Of a DNA stretch of 64,000 nucleotides, positions 1 through 8,360 are shown piece after piece. The stretch covers positions 4,671,501 to 4,735,500 of the forward strand of contig NZ_CP121668.1 of NCBI RefSeq assembly GCF_029714425.1, in the 5' to 3' direction. Each line of letters begins with the position of its first letter. Position 1 is the first letter of the stretch. Both the position numbers and the translations under genes were made by a program. The DNA is from Bradyrhizobium sp. CB2312. GTDB taxonomy: Bacteria > Pseudomonadota > Alphaproteobacteria > Rhizobiales > Xanthobacteraceae. The notes beneath the pieces are model-generated. The model had not been told where the DNA came from. It saw only the letters and a list, made by a program, of their open reading frames with translations, and made no database searches.

Positions 1-26
1 GCGCGATCGCCGGCCCGGAGGATGCC

Positions 27-809
27 ATGCCGCAGCAGAGCGCAGACAGGATCGATCTTGCCGGCCTCGTCGCCGATCTCAACAGCCTGTTGCGGCTGAA
101 GACGACGGTGATCGGCATGAAGCTATTCGCGCATGTCGCGGAGATGGAGGCGATCCCGAAAATCCGGCGGCCGAACGCGATCCACACCACCGACCAGATC
201 GTCAGCATGGCTGCGCGTCTGGGCTGGACCGTCGGCATCACGGGCGAAGATCTGGTCGGCGAGCAGTGCCGCGCGGTGATCGGCCTCGCGCCCCAGGACG
301 AAAAATGGCTCGCCGGCGAAAACTATGTCGGCGTCTGGCACGGCACGGCGGAAGATGCGCGCAAGCGCCAGGAGGCGCTCGACGTCGTGCCGTTTGGGCG
401 CTACCAGGCGCTCGCGGTCAGTCCGCTCCAGAGCGGCCGGCTCGATCCGCCCGACATCTGCCTCGTCTACGCGACACCCGGGCAGATGATCATCCTGATC
501 AACGGGCTGCAATATACCGGCTACAGGAAATTCGAATGGGGCGTGGTCGGCGAAACCGCTTGCGCGGATTCCTGGGGGCGGGCGCTCAAGACCGGCGAGC
601 CCAGCCTGTCCTTGCCATGCTATGCCGAACGGCGCTATGGCGGCGTGCCGGACGAGGAGATGCTGATGGCGCTGAAGCCAGCGCATCTTGCCAAGGCAAT
701 CGAGGGCATGAAGGCGCTGGCCAAGAACGGCCTGCGCTATCCGATCCCGCCCTATGGTATTCAAAGCGACGTCCGTGCCGGCATGGGCGTGAGTTACGCG
801 AAAAAGTGA
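27..809 (+). CDS. DUF169 family protein
   Basis: A 260-residue soluble protein that I assign to the DUF169 family from its overall pattern. Supporting blocks are an ICLVYATPGQ segment around residue 147 and a Cys-rich CLPCYAERRYGG-type stretch near residue 195. The start ATG follows a GGAGGAT ribosome-binding site in the first bases of the window, so an upstream gene may be coupled to it. Only 9 bases separate its stop from the next gene, a reductase, which suggests co-transcription. The family has no established reaction; a role in redox or acyl metabolism together with the reductase is inference. There is no signal peptide or membrane segment. Confidence 0.75.
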   Translation: MPQQSADRIDLAGLVADLNSLLRLKTTVIGMKLFAHVAEMEAIPKIRRPNAIHTTDQIVSMAARLGWTVGITGEDLVGEQCRAVIGLAPQDEKWLAGENYVGVWHGTAEDARKRQEALDVVPFGRYQALAVSPLQSGRLDPPDICLVYATPGQMIILINGLQYTGYRKFEWGVVGETACADSWGRALKTGEPSLSLPCYAERRYGGVPDEEMLMALKPAHLAKAIEGMKALAKNGLRYPIPPYGIQSDVRAGMGVSYAKK

Positions 810-818
810 GGGACGACC

Positions 819-1997
819 ATGAGCACAGCGAAATTCGACATCGTCGTCTACGGTGCGACCGGTTTCACCGGCCAACTCGTCGCCGAATATCTGACTCAGC
901 ATTACAAGGGCGACCACACGCTCAAATGGGCGATGGCAGGCCGTAGCCTCGGCAAGCTCAAGTCGGTGCGCGACGCGATCGGCGCGCCCGGGAATACGCC
1001 GCTGATTGTCGCGGATGCGTCGGACGCGGCCTCGCTGAAGGCGATGGCGGAGCAGACGATGTCGGTGATCACCACCGTCGGCCCGTATCAGCTCTATGGC
1101 GAGGAACTGCTCGCGGCCTGCGTCGCCACCGGCACCGACTATTTCGATCTCTGCGGCGAACCGATCTGGATGCGGCAGATGATCGACAAGTACGAGGCGG
1201 CGGCCAAAGAGAGCGGCGCGCGCATCGTATTCTCCTGCGGTTTCGATTCCGTGCCGTTCGAGCTCGGCACGTTCTTCGTGCAGGAAGAGGCGAGGCGCGT
1301 GTTCGGCGCTCCGGCCTCGCGTGTGAAGGGCCGCGTGCGCGACATGCGCGGCACGCTCTCGGGCGGCACCGCGGCGAGCGCGAAGGCGACCTTCGATGCG
1401 GTCGCAAAGGACATCAGCCTGATCGCGATCCTGAACGATCCGTTCGCGTTGACGCCTGATTTCACCGGCCCGAAGCAGCCGAAGGGCAACAGGTCGCTGC
1501 TCGAGGAGGACCTGCAATCCTGGGCCGCGCCGTTCATGATGGCGCTGATCAACACGCGCAACGTCCACCGCTCCAACATGCTGATGGGCTTCCCCTACGG
1601 CCAGGACTTCGTCTACGACGAGATGGTCCTGACCGGTCCTGGCGAGAAAGGCGAGGCCAACGCCAAACGCGTGATGGCGGCCAACGCCGAGAAGACCGGC
1701 CCGAACGCGCCGAAGCCGGGCGAGGGACCATCGAAGGAAGAGCGCGAGAACGGGCTCTTCAATCTGCTCTATGTCGCGATCGCGCCGGACGGCCGTCAGG
1801 TCCGTGCCGGCGTCACCGGCGACCGCGATCCCGGCTATGGCTCGACCTCGAAGATGATCTCGGAATGCGCGATCTGCATGCTGCGCGATGCGACTGATGT
1901 CGCCGCCGGTTTCTGGACGCCGGGCGCAGCGATGCAGCACAAGCTGATCAAGCGACTGGTCGATCACGCCGGTCTGAGGTTTGAGGTGGAAGAGTAG
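819..1997 (+). CDS. Saccharopine dehydrogenase-like NAD(P)-binding reductase (trans-acting enoyl reductase type)
   Basis: A 392-residue oxidoreductase with an N-terminal Rossmann fold: the VVYGATGFTGQLVAEYL segment at residues 10-26 is the dinucleotide-binding turn. A conserved middle block (CGFDSVPFELGTF, about residues 140-152) follows. This layout is that of the saccharopine-dehydrogenase-like family related to mycobacterial trans-acting enoyl reductase, which reduces enoyl intermediates on lipids; the substrate here is unknown. The gene starts 9 bases after the DUF169 gene with a GGGACGACC leader and probably shares its transcript. It is followed by an intergenic palindromic repeat rather than a coding neighbour. 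Confidence 0.8.
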   Translation: MSTAKFDIVVYGATGFTGQLVAEYLTQHYKGDHTLKWAMAGRSLGKLKSVRDAIGAPGNTPLIVADASDAASLKAMAEQTMSVITTVGPYQLYGEELLAACVATGTDYFDLCGEPIWMRQMIDKYEAAAKESGARIVFSCGFDSVPFELGTFFVQEEARRVFGAPASRVKGRVRDMRGTLSGGTAASAKATFDAVAKDISLIAILNDPFALTPDFTGPKQPKGNRSLLEEDLQSWAAPFMMALINTRNVHRSNMLMGFPYGQDFVYDEMVLTGPGEKGEANAKRVMAANAEKTGPNAPKPGEGPSKEERENGLFNLLYVAIAPDGRQVRAGVTGDRDPGYGSTSKMISECAICMLRDATDVAAGFWTPGAAMQHKLIKRLVDHAGLRFEVEE

Positions 1998-2010
1998 GCG
2001 CTTTCTTCGC

Positions 2011-2139
2011 CTTCCCCGCTTGCGGGGAGAGGCCGACGCGCGGCGGGTGAGGGGGACTCTCCGCGAGTCCAATTCTCACCGTTTTTGCGGAAGCAGCCCC
2101 TCACCCCAGCCCTCTCCCCGTAAGAACGGGGAGAGGGGG
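2011..2139. repeat. Intergenic palindromic repeat, family A copy 1
   Basis: Imperfect inverted repeat with CTTCCCCGC...GCGGGGAGAG at one end and CTCTCCCCG...CGGGGAGAG at the other, enclosing GGTGAGGGG and CCCCTCACC. It lies between the convergent reductase and FAD monooxygenase genes. A related element occurs at 10658-10848. Such elements are common between genes in Bradyrhizobium-type genomes; the hairpins may act as transcription barriers. Confidence 0.7.
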
Positions 2140-2148
2140 AAGAGGAAG

Positions 2149-3345
2149 CTACACCGCCCGCGCGTCATATGCATACATGAAGTCCATGCTCTTGGCGCCG
2201 AGCGGCAGCAGCCACTTCATCATCTGATTGCGCATCCACGCGCCGGTGGCGCTGAACTCGCGCTTGCTGTTGCCGTTGCGGCGGGCCATGGCAACGATCT
2301 TCTCCGCGCGGGGGCGGCGCTCGGCCTCGAAGGCCTGGAAGGTGGCGCCGAGCTCCTGGCCGTCCTGCATCAGGCGTGCGAGCCTCATCGCATCCTCGAG
2401 CGCGAGCGAGGCGCCCTGGCCGGCATGGGGGCTGGTCGCATGCGCGGCGTCGCCGATCAGCAGCGAGCGCTTGCGCGACCAGGTCGGCAGGGTCGCGACG
2501 TCAAGCGTATCGGTGACCACGATAGTCTCGGCCGCTTCGATGATGTCGGGGATCGGATCGTGCCAGCCGCCGTGGAAGCCGCGCAGATGCTGCTTCAGCG
2601 TCGCCTGGTCGAGCGCGCGGAACATCGCGGCGTCCATGCCGTGGGCGGGCTGCGTGCTCCACCACATCACGCCGTCATTCGGATCCGGACTGCAATAGCC
2701 GTAGCCGAAGAACCCGCTCTGGCCGAACGTCGTCTCGACGTGCCGGCCGATCCGCCGGCCGTCGAGCACGGCGTGCGGCACGAAGCCGCCAAAGCCGATC
2801 AGGCCGGTGTTGAATGGTTGCGGCCCGTCCGGCACCACCTGGCGCCGGGTGATGGAATGCACGCCGTCGGCGCCGATCAGGAAGTCGGCCTCGGCGGTGG
2901 TGCCGTCGGCGAAATAGGCGATAACAGGCTGGTCGCCGCGATCCTCGATCTTGATCAGACGCTTCTCGAAATAAAGCGAGACGCAAGAGCACCAGGCCTT
3001 GTCGATCAGCATCTCGTTCAGCGTGGCGCGGCAGACATTGACCGCCGGCTGGCCGAAGCGCCGTTCCATGTCGCGATTGATCGAGCCGAGCCGCTCGCCG
3101 CCTTGCGAGTAGAAGTCGAAGGACTCCGCGACCGAGCCGCGGCTGACCAGCTCGTTCGCAAGGCCGATCTCGTCCATGACGTGCATGCCGTTCGGCGCGA
3201 TCTGAAGACCGCCGCCGATGCCTTTCGAATAGGGCCAGGCCTCGTAGATCGAGGATTCGATGCCGGCGCGGCGGAGCAGGATCGCGGCGACGGGCCCGGC
3301 GATGCCGGCGCCGATGATCAGGGCCTTGCGTGGACGGCTGGACAT
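2149..3345 (-). CDS. FAD-dependent monooxygenase (UbiH/PHBH-like)
   Basis: A 398-residue flavoprotein hydroxylase. It shows the three family signatures: the GAGIAGPVAAILLRRAG dinucleotide fold near residue 13, the DG motif in FLIGADGVHSITRR (about 155-170), and the GD motif in LLIGDAAHATSPHAGQGA (about 295-312), which contacts FAD and NAD(P)H. It would use molecular oxygen and NAD(P)H to hydroxylate an aromatic or other small substrate that cannot be named from sequence. It is transcribed away from a MarR-type gene, with a strong palindrome in the shared promoter region at 3387-3407, so repression by that MarR protein with relief by the substrate is a reasonable inference. Confidence 0.85.
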   Translation of the reverse strand: MSSRPRKALIIGAGIAGPVAAILLRRAGIESSIYEAWPYSKGIGGGLQIAPNGMHVMDEIGLANELVSRGSVAESFDFYSQGGERLGSINRDMERRFGQPAVNVCRATLNEMLIDKAWCSCVSLYFEKRLIKIEDRGDQPVIAYFADGTTAEADFLIGADGVHSITRRQVVPDGPQPFNTGLIGFGGFVPHAVLDGRRIGRHVETTFGQSGFFGYGYCSPDPNDGVMWWSTQPAHGMDAAMFRALDQATLKQHLRGFHGGWHDPIPDIIEAAETIVVTDTLDVATLPTWSRKRSLLIGDAAHATSPHAGQGASLALEDAMRLARLMQDGQELGATFQAFEAERRPRAEKIVAMARRNGNSKREFSATGAWMRNQMMKWLLPLGAKSMDFMYAYDARAV

Positions 3346-3386
3346 GGCTTGCTCCCGACGTTGCCGTGGTGCTAGGAGAAATTAAG

Positions 3387-3430
3387 GTCACTAAATCTCT
3401 TAGTGACTAAGATATATATCGACTAAGATA
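3387..3430. promoter_or_regulatory. Divergent promoter region with MarR-type operator
   Basis: Between the monooxygenase and marR-type genes there is a perfect inverted repeat, GTCACTAA at 3387-3394 and TTAGTGAC at 3400-3407, with a 5-base spacer. The direct repeat GACTAAGATA occurs at 3405-3414 and 3421-3430, flanking the self-complementary GATATATATC at 3411-3420. A 21-base dyad in a divergent promoter is the usual form of a MarR operator. The regulator itself is the obvious candidate ligand; that assignment is inferred. Confidence 0.65.
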
Positions 3431-3441
3431 CGAGGCCGGCC

Positions 3442-3966
3442 TTGTCAAGGACGAAAGCGCGCGCGGCATTGTTGCAGGAGCTCGAGGAGATGATGCGCAG
3501 ATCGTCCGCGCAGGGCGTGCTCTATGGCCAGACCGTTGCGAACGTTGCCGGAATTGCCAATTCCGACCTCGAATGCATGGACATTCTGTATCTGGAGGGC
3601 CGCGTCACCGCAGGGCGGCTTGCCGAGGTGACGGGCCTGACCACGGGCGCGATCACCGGCGTGGTCGACCGACTCGAGAAGGCTGGCCTTGTGCGCCGCG
3701 AGCGGGACGAGAACGACCGGCGCAAGGTCTTCATTTCGGTCGTGCCGGAGACCGGGGCGAAGATCGGCGAGCTCTATGTGCCGTTGCAGCAGGCCATGGA
3801 GAAAGTCTTCAGCGCCTATTCCGATGAGGAGCTGCGTCTGCTGCTGCGCTTTGCAAATGAGGGCTACAAGGGTGTGCTCGCGGCGACCGCTGCATTGAAA
3901 GGCCTGCTCGACACGCCGCCGGAAAAGCGGCCCGAGCTCAAGCTGAAGAAGGGTCCTCGTCCCTAG
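3442..3966 (+). CDS. MarR family transcriptional regulator
   Basis: A 174-residue winged-helix regulator. The core RVTAGRLAEVTGLTTGAITGVVDRLEKAGLVRR (about residues 54-86) is the recognition helix plus wing, followed by the typical acidic DENDRRKVFISV segment. The start is TTG with GAGG six bases upstream; no better in-frame start exists before the conserved helix. It is divergent from an FAD monooxygenase and faces a perfect 8+8 palindrome, so it probably represses that gene and itself. Its last 29 bases overlap the 3' end of the convergent O-antigen ligase gene. Many MarR proteins of this kind respond to phenolic ligands; the ligand here is unknown. Confidence 0.85.
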   Translation: MSRTKARAALLQELEEMMRRSSAQGVLYGQTVANVAGIANSDLECMDILYLEGRVTAGRLAEVTGLTTGAITGVVDRLEKAGLVRRERDENDRRKVFISVVPETGAKIGELYVPLQQAMEKVFSAYSDEELRLLLRFANEGYKGVLAATAALKGLLDTPPEKRPELKLKKGPRP

Positions 3967-5194
3967 TCTTGTACGCCTGCGCGGCCGCGATCATGCCCCA
4001 CATCGCGCCCAGCATCATCCAGAAATGCCGCCAGTGGTCGGTGTCGATGACGAAGCTCTCGCCGACAGTGCCGACGAAGGCGGAGAAGATCGCAAGATAA
4101 GCGCGCTGCCAGGGCACGCGGACGAAGATGTGGCGGAAGCCCATGATGACGGTGGTGAAGACCAGGGCGGGATAGCACACGCCGGAGAGCCAGCCGCCCG
4201 ACATGAAGGCGTTGAGATAGGAGTTGTGGGTGTCCTCGGGAAAGAAGCGGTGGAATTGCAGCGGGCCGATGCCGAGCGGCAGGTCGAGTGCCATCTCCGC
4301 GCCGAGGATGTGCCGGCCGAACCTGCCGAAGCGGCCTTCGTCATAGCTCTGGTCGAAGCTGGCGCGCTGCTTGAACATCTCGGCGATGGGGTCGAATGAC
4401 AAGAGCACCGCGATCAGCGCGAGGCCCAGCACCGCGGCGACGATCGCCATGACGACGATGCGCGAGCGCTGCGCGTTGGTGCGGCTGGTCAGGACCATCA
4501 GCGCCAGCATGAAGGCGGAGGTCAGCACCAGCCCGCCCCAGGCGGCGCGGGAGAAGGCAAGCAGGATCGCCAGCGACATGATGCCGAAGGCGATGACGTT
4601 CCGGAGCGCCTTGGCCAGCTTGTCGGAGACCACGCACTGGAGCGCGAACAGTGCCGGCAAGATCAGGAACGCGCCGAGCACATTCGGGTCCTTGAACGTG
4701 CCGCGCGCGCGTCCGTAGAGCGTGAGGAGATCGTCGCCGCCCGGAACCAGGTGGAAATAGCCGGCGATCGCCGCGAGCGAGGCGACCATCGCGCCGACCA
4801 CGAGGCCGCGCCGCAACATGTCGAGCCGGGCCGCGGTGTCCTCCGAGGTGACCATCGCAAAGAACACCACGGTGACCGCCATGTACCAGGAGGTGGCGAT
4901 CCAGCTCACCACCTCGCTCTGCTCGAACAGCGGGATTGCGCTGATGGTGTAGCCGACATTGAGCAGGACGAGCATCAGCGCCAGCGGCATCAGGACGAGC
5001 TTCAGCCGCAAGCCGGTGGCGAAGAAGGTGACGGTGGCGAGCAGCGTCGCGATCTCGTAGGGGCTCGGCTCGATGAAGACGATCGCGCCGGAGGCGCCGA
5101 CCAGCCACACCAGCGCGCGCTGGAGCGCCAGCACGCCGGGCGCAGCCGGCGCGGCTGCGTTCACTCCACCGGCTGTCGCCGCATACGCCATCAC
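3938..5194 (-). CDS. O-antigen ligase/polymerase family membrane protein (Wzy-like)
   Basis: A 418-residue polytopic inner-membrane protein with roughly 10-12 hydrophobic segments. The AILLAFSRAAWGGLVLTSA segment (about residue 208) matches the SRGAW-type motif of the O-antigen ligase/Wzy_C family, and a large periplasmic loop follows with GRFGRHILGAEMALDLPLGIGP. Such proteins polymerise or ligate lipid-linked repeat units on the periplasmic face. It is the first of three minus-strand exopolysaccharide genes (with the glycosylphosphotransferase and GT4), separated from the next by a palindromic repeat. Polymerase for the exopolysaccharide of this locus is the likely role. Ligase versus polymerase cannot be settled from sequence. 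Confidence 0.8.
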   Translation of the reverse strand: MMAYAATAGGVNAAAPAAPGVLALQRALVWLVGASGAIVFIEPSPYEIATLLATVTFFATGLRLKLVLMPLALMLVLLNVGYTISAIPLFEQSEVVSWIATSWYMAVTVVFFAMVTSEDTAARLDMLRRGLVVGAMVASLAAIAGYFHLVPGGDDLLTLYGRARGTFKDPNVLGAFLILPALFALQCVVSDKLAKALRNVIAFGIMSLAILLAFSRAAWGGLVLTSAFMLALMVLTSRTNAQRSRIVVMAIVAAVLGLALIAVLLSFDPIAEMFKQRASFDQSYDEGRFGRFGRHILGAEMALDLPLGIGPLQFHRFFPEDTHNSYLNAFMSGGWLSGVCYPALVFTTVIMGFRHIFVRVPWQRAYLAIFSAFVGTVGESFVIDTDHWRHFWMMLGAMWGMIAAAQAYKTRDEDPSSA

Positions 5195-5228
5195 ACGCTC
5201 AGGCTACTTGTACGCCACAAATACCGCT

Positions 5229-5346
5229 GTCATCGCCCGGCTTGACCGGGCGATCCAGTACTCAGAGGCAGCGAGGTTCAGCCCCGGCGTCTCGGCGTAC
5301 TGGATGCCCCGCCCCAGTGCGCAACTGCGCACAAGGCGGGCATGAC
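5229..5346. repeat. Intergenic palindromic repeat, family B
   Basis: The element opens with GTCATCGCCCGG and closes with its partial reverse complement GGCGGGCATGAC; inside, CGATCCAGTAC pairs with GTACTGGAT. It lies between two exopolysaccharide genes on the minus strand. This is the form of a dispersed palindromic repeat seen widely in Bradyrhizobium-type genomes (from memory, not searched). Confidence 0.7.
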
Positions 5347-5358
5347 GAGAAACTCAAC

Positions 5359-6906
5359 TCAATACGCGTTCTCGTTCTTGGTCAGCAGCGAGATCGGCGT
5401 CTTCAGCAGAATGTAGAGGTCGAGCAGCACCGACCAGTTCTCGATGTAATAAAGGTCGAACTCGACGCGCTTCTGGATCTTCTCTTCGTTGTCGATCTCG
5501 CCGCGCCAGCCGTTGATCTGGGCCCAGCCGGTGATGCCGGGCTTGACGCGGTGACGGGCGAAATAGCCGTCGACGGCTTCGTCGAACAGGCGGCTCTGGA
5601 GCTTGCCCTGGACCGCATGCGGGCGCGGACCGACCAGCGAGAGGTTGCCGGAGAACACCACGTTGAAGAGCTGCGGCAGCTCGTCGAGGCTGGTCTTGCG
5701 GATGAAGCGGCCGACGCGGGTGACGCGCGGGTCGTTCTTGGTCACGACCTTCGAGGCGGTCGGGTCGGCCTGATGGTGGTACATCGAGCGGAACTTGTAG
5801 ACGTCGATGCGCTCGTTGTTGAAGCCGAAGCGCTTCTGGCGGAATAGCACCGGGCCGGGACTGTCGAGCTTCACCGCCAGCGCCACCAGTCCCATCACCG
5901 GCAGGGCCGCGAGCAGCGCAAGGCCGCCGACAACGCGGTCGAACAGCCATTTCATCACCAGATCCCAGTCGGTGATCGGCGCCTCGAACACGTCCAGCGT
6001 CGGCACCTCGCCGAGATAGGAATAGGAGCGGGGCCGGAAACGCAGCTTGTTGGTGTGCGCGGAGAGGCGGATGTCGACCGGCAGAACCCAGAGCTTCTTC
6101 AGCATCTCCAGGATGCGGGTCTCGGCCGAGATCGGCAGCGCGAACAGCACGAGATCGACGCGGGTGCGGCGCGCGAACTCGACGATGTCGTCGACCTTGC
6201 CGAGCTTGCGGGCGCCGGCGCAGGTGTCGAGCGCACGGCTGTCGTTGCGGTCGTCGAACACGCCGAGCACGTGGATGTCGGAGTCGTCCTGCGCGTTCAG
6301 CGCCTCGACCAGCTCCTCGCCGTTGCGGTCGGAGCCGACGATGATGGTGCGGCGGTCGAGGCGACCCTGACGGGCCCAGTTGCGCACCAGCGAGCGCAGC
6401 ACGAGGCGTTCGCCGATCAGCACGCCAAGACCGAGAAAGAAGAAGGCGGCGAGCCAGAGCCGCGACGTGTCGCTGCCGAATTTGGCGAAGAAGGAGACGC
6501 CGATGAACAGCAGGAAGACGAACGACCAGGACGAGATCATCCGCGTCATCTGCCGCAGATGGCCGCGGAACAGCTGCACCTGGTACATGTCGGCGGCCTG
6601 GAAGCAGACCACGGCGGCCACTGCGACGGCGACGATCTGCGCAGGATAGACCCAGCTGAAGCCGGACAGCGGCATGACATAGCCGACATAGAGTGCGGCG
6701 CCGACGAGGCTCAGCAGCGTGAAGTCGGCCGCGCGCACGAAGCCTGTGATCACGATCGGCGAATAGGCGCGTGCGACCTTCTGGTTGACGACATCGAGCG
6801 CGGCTGGCGAGAGCCGGCGGCGTCGTTCGACGAAGGGCTTGTCAACCGGGCCGGCCGCAGCGCTGGTCGCGGCATCGAGCATCGAGCGTGCGTTGAGCGG
6901 TTCCAC
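5359..6906 (-). CDS. Undecaprenyl-phosphate glycosylphosphotransferase (exopolysaccharide initiation)
   Basis: A 515-residue enzyme that should transfer a sugar-1-phosphate from a UDP-sugar to undecaprenyl phosphate, the first step of exopolysaccharide unit assembly at the inner membrane. Four or five N-terminal membrane helices (about 45-150) precede a Rossmann-like domain ([19 protein letters not shown]). A further helix leads into the C-terminal bacterial sugar transferase domain with [21 protein letters not shown] and the [13 protein letters not shown] and SLVGPRP blocks. The frame is open far upstream, but that part is shadow from the next gene. I chose the GTG at 6906; an ATG at 6882 is the alternative. 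It sits between the Wzy-like gene and the GT4 gene. Confidence 0.88.
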   Translation of the reverse strand: MEPLNARSMLDAATSAAAGPVDKPFVERRRRLSPAALDVVNQKVARAYSPIVITGFVRAADFTLLSLVGAALYVGYVMPLSGFSWVYPAQIVAVAVAAVVCFQAADMYQVQLFRGHLRQMTRMISSWSFVFLLFIGVSFFAKFGSDTSRLWLAAFFFLGLGVLIGERLVLRSLVRNWARQGRLDRRTIIVGSDRNGEELVEALNAQDDSDIHVLGVFDDRNDSRALDTCAGARKLGKVDDIVEFARRTRVDLVLFALPISAETRILEMLKKLWVLPVDIRLSAHTNKLRFRPRSYSYLGEVPTLDVFEAPITDWDLVMKWLFDRVVGGLALLAALPVMGLVALAVKLDSPGPVLFRQKRFGFNNERIDVYKFRSMYHHQADPTASKVVTKNDPRVTRVGRFIRKTSLDELPQLFNVVFSGNLSLVGPRPHAVQGKLQSRLFDEAVDGYFARHRVKPGITGWAQINGWRGEIDNEEKIQKRVEFDLYYIENWSVLLDLYILLKTPISLLTKNENAY

Positions 6907-7025
6907 GGGCGTCCACGTCCATTCCAAAACCCCGCGGGCAGCGACTTTGCGCCCCGGGTCAGCATCCCCTGGCACGTCGATTATCGAACAAATCGGAAGA
7001 TTTTCTAAAGCGACCCGAACAGTGG

Positions 7026-8159
7026 TTAATGATTGGCAAATGCGTCGCGATAGCCCGCGAGCACGCCATCGACCATCGCCTGCTGCGAGAAATGCGCGGA
7101 GATGCGCTCGCGCAAAGAGGACGAACGCCGCGCTGTGCCTTGCGGATCGTCGAGCGCGGCAGCAATTGCTTCCGCCATCGCTTCGGCGTTGCTCGGCGCG
7201 AACAGCGCCGGACTGTCGGCACCAAAGATCTCGGGGATGCCGCCGACCCGGGCGGCGATCATGGGAATGCCGGCCGCTCCCGCTTCGATCACGACATAAG
7301 GCATGGAATCGCCGCGCGAAGGCACTATCAGCAGCCGGCCCTTGGAGAAGCCGTAGCGCGCTTTGACGTGGCCGATGAAGCGGATGGCACCGGCGAGGCC
7401 GAGCTTCTCGACCTGCGCTTTCAAGGCCGCCGTTTCCTCGCCATCGCCGCCGAGCGTCAGTGTGACCTTCCTGCCGTTTGCGTGAAGGCGCGCCACCGCA
7501 TCGACCAGCAGATCCGCGCCCTTGATGCGCCTGAACTCGCCGACATAGGCGAGATCGGTGGCATCCTCCGCGGTGATAACAGGCTCGAACTCCTCCGGAG
7601 TCACGCCGTTGAAGACGCAGTGCACCACGCCCTTCGGCGTGCCGACGATGCGCTGATAGGTGTTGCGGGCAAAGGCGCTCTCGAACAGGAACAGGTCCGT
7701 CGCATCCATCAGCGTGCGTTCCAGCCGTGCGTAGAATTCGCCCTTGAACGTGTGGAGAGGGTAATGCAGCGAGCCGCCATGCGGGGTGTAGATGCGAATG
7801 GTGTCGTCGGAGCGTCGCCGCATGCGGACAAAGGCGCCGGCCTTGGCGCCGTGGCCATGCATGACGTCGGGCTTGAGCGTGGCGATCAGGCGGCGCATCT
7901 GAAGCCACACCAAGAAATCATCCGGCGAGGGTTCGCGGCGAATCGCAAGGCGGTGCACGCCGAGCTTCAGTCGCGGCGCGAGTTCGACGAGTGCCTTGTC
8001 GGCGCGCTCGCCGCCGGTGAGGCTGTCGGCGAGAATGCCGACATGATGGCCGCGGTCGACCTGGCCGTTGGCGAGGTCGAGGATATGGCGGAAGATGCCG
8101 CCGACGGGCGCGCGTACGGCGTGCAGGATGCGGAGCGGCCGGTCGGGAGAGGGGGGCAT
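7026..8159 (-). CDS. GT4 family glycosyltransferase
   Basis: A 377-residue GT-B fold retaining glycosyltransferase. The N-terminal RPLRILHAVRAPVGGIFRHILDLA block is the acceptor domain. The C-terminal donor domain carries LGGDGEE and then IVPSRGDSMPYVVIEAGAAGIP, the position of the E-x7-E nucleotide-sugar motif. It should add a sugar to the growing lipid-linked repeat unit on the cytoplasmic side. I chose the ATG at 8159; the frame extends to a TTG at 8195. The gene is 119 bases upstream of the glycosylphosphotransferase on the same strand and divergent from the co-polymerase gene, so 8160-8360 should hold two back-to-back promoters. Donor and acceptor sugars cannot be named. Confidence 0.85.
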   Translation of the reverse strand: MPPSPDRPLRILHAVRAPVGGIFRHILDLANGQVDRGHHVGILADSLTGGERADKALVELAPRLKLGVHRLAIRREPSPDDFLVWLQMRRLIATLKPDVMHGHGAKAGAFVRMRRRSDDTIRIYTPHGGSLHYPLHTFKGEFYARLERTLMDATDLFLFESAFARNTYQRIVGTPKGVVHCVFNGVTPEEFEPVITAEDATDLAYVGEFRRIKGADLLVDAVARLHANGRKVTLTLGGDGEETAALKAQVEKLGLAGAIRFIGHVKARYGFSKGRLLIVPSRGDSMPYVVIEAGAAGIPMIAARVGGIPEIFGADSPALFAPSNAEAMAEAIAAALDDPQGTARRSSSLRERISAHFSQQAMVDGVLAGYRDAFANH

Positions 8160-8360
8160 GATCAGAACCAGCGCTCGAAGGCGATGCTCGAACAATTCTC
8201 GAAATATCGAGATGGATTAAGAGCCCTCGTGGTTAACAAACGGTGTCGGGCGCAAGTCCGCCCGATCGCAGCGTCGCGCGATTAACCCAGCGGCAACCTT
8301 AATGGAGTGTAATCGCCATGGTTGAGGTGGAGTCGCAGCATTGCCCTGCGGGAGTGTTCG

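Noticed and set aside
123..2072. 649-codon open frame on the minus strand
   Set aside because: It lies opposite the DUF169 and reductase genes, is Arg/Ala/Asp-rich without motifs and has no ribosome-binding site. It is a shadow frame typical of high GC.
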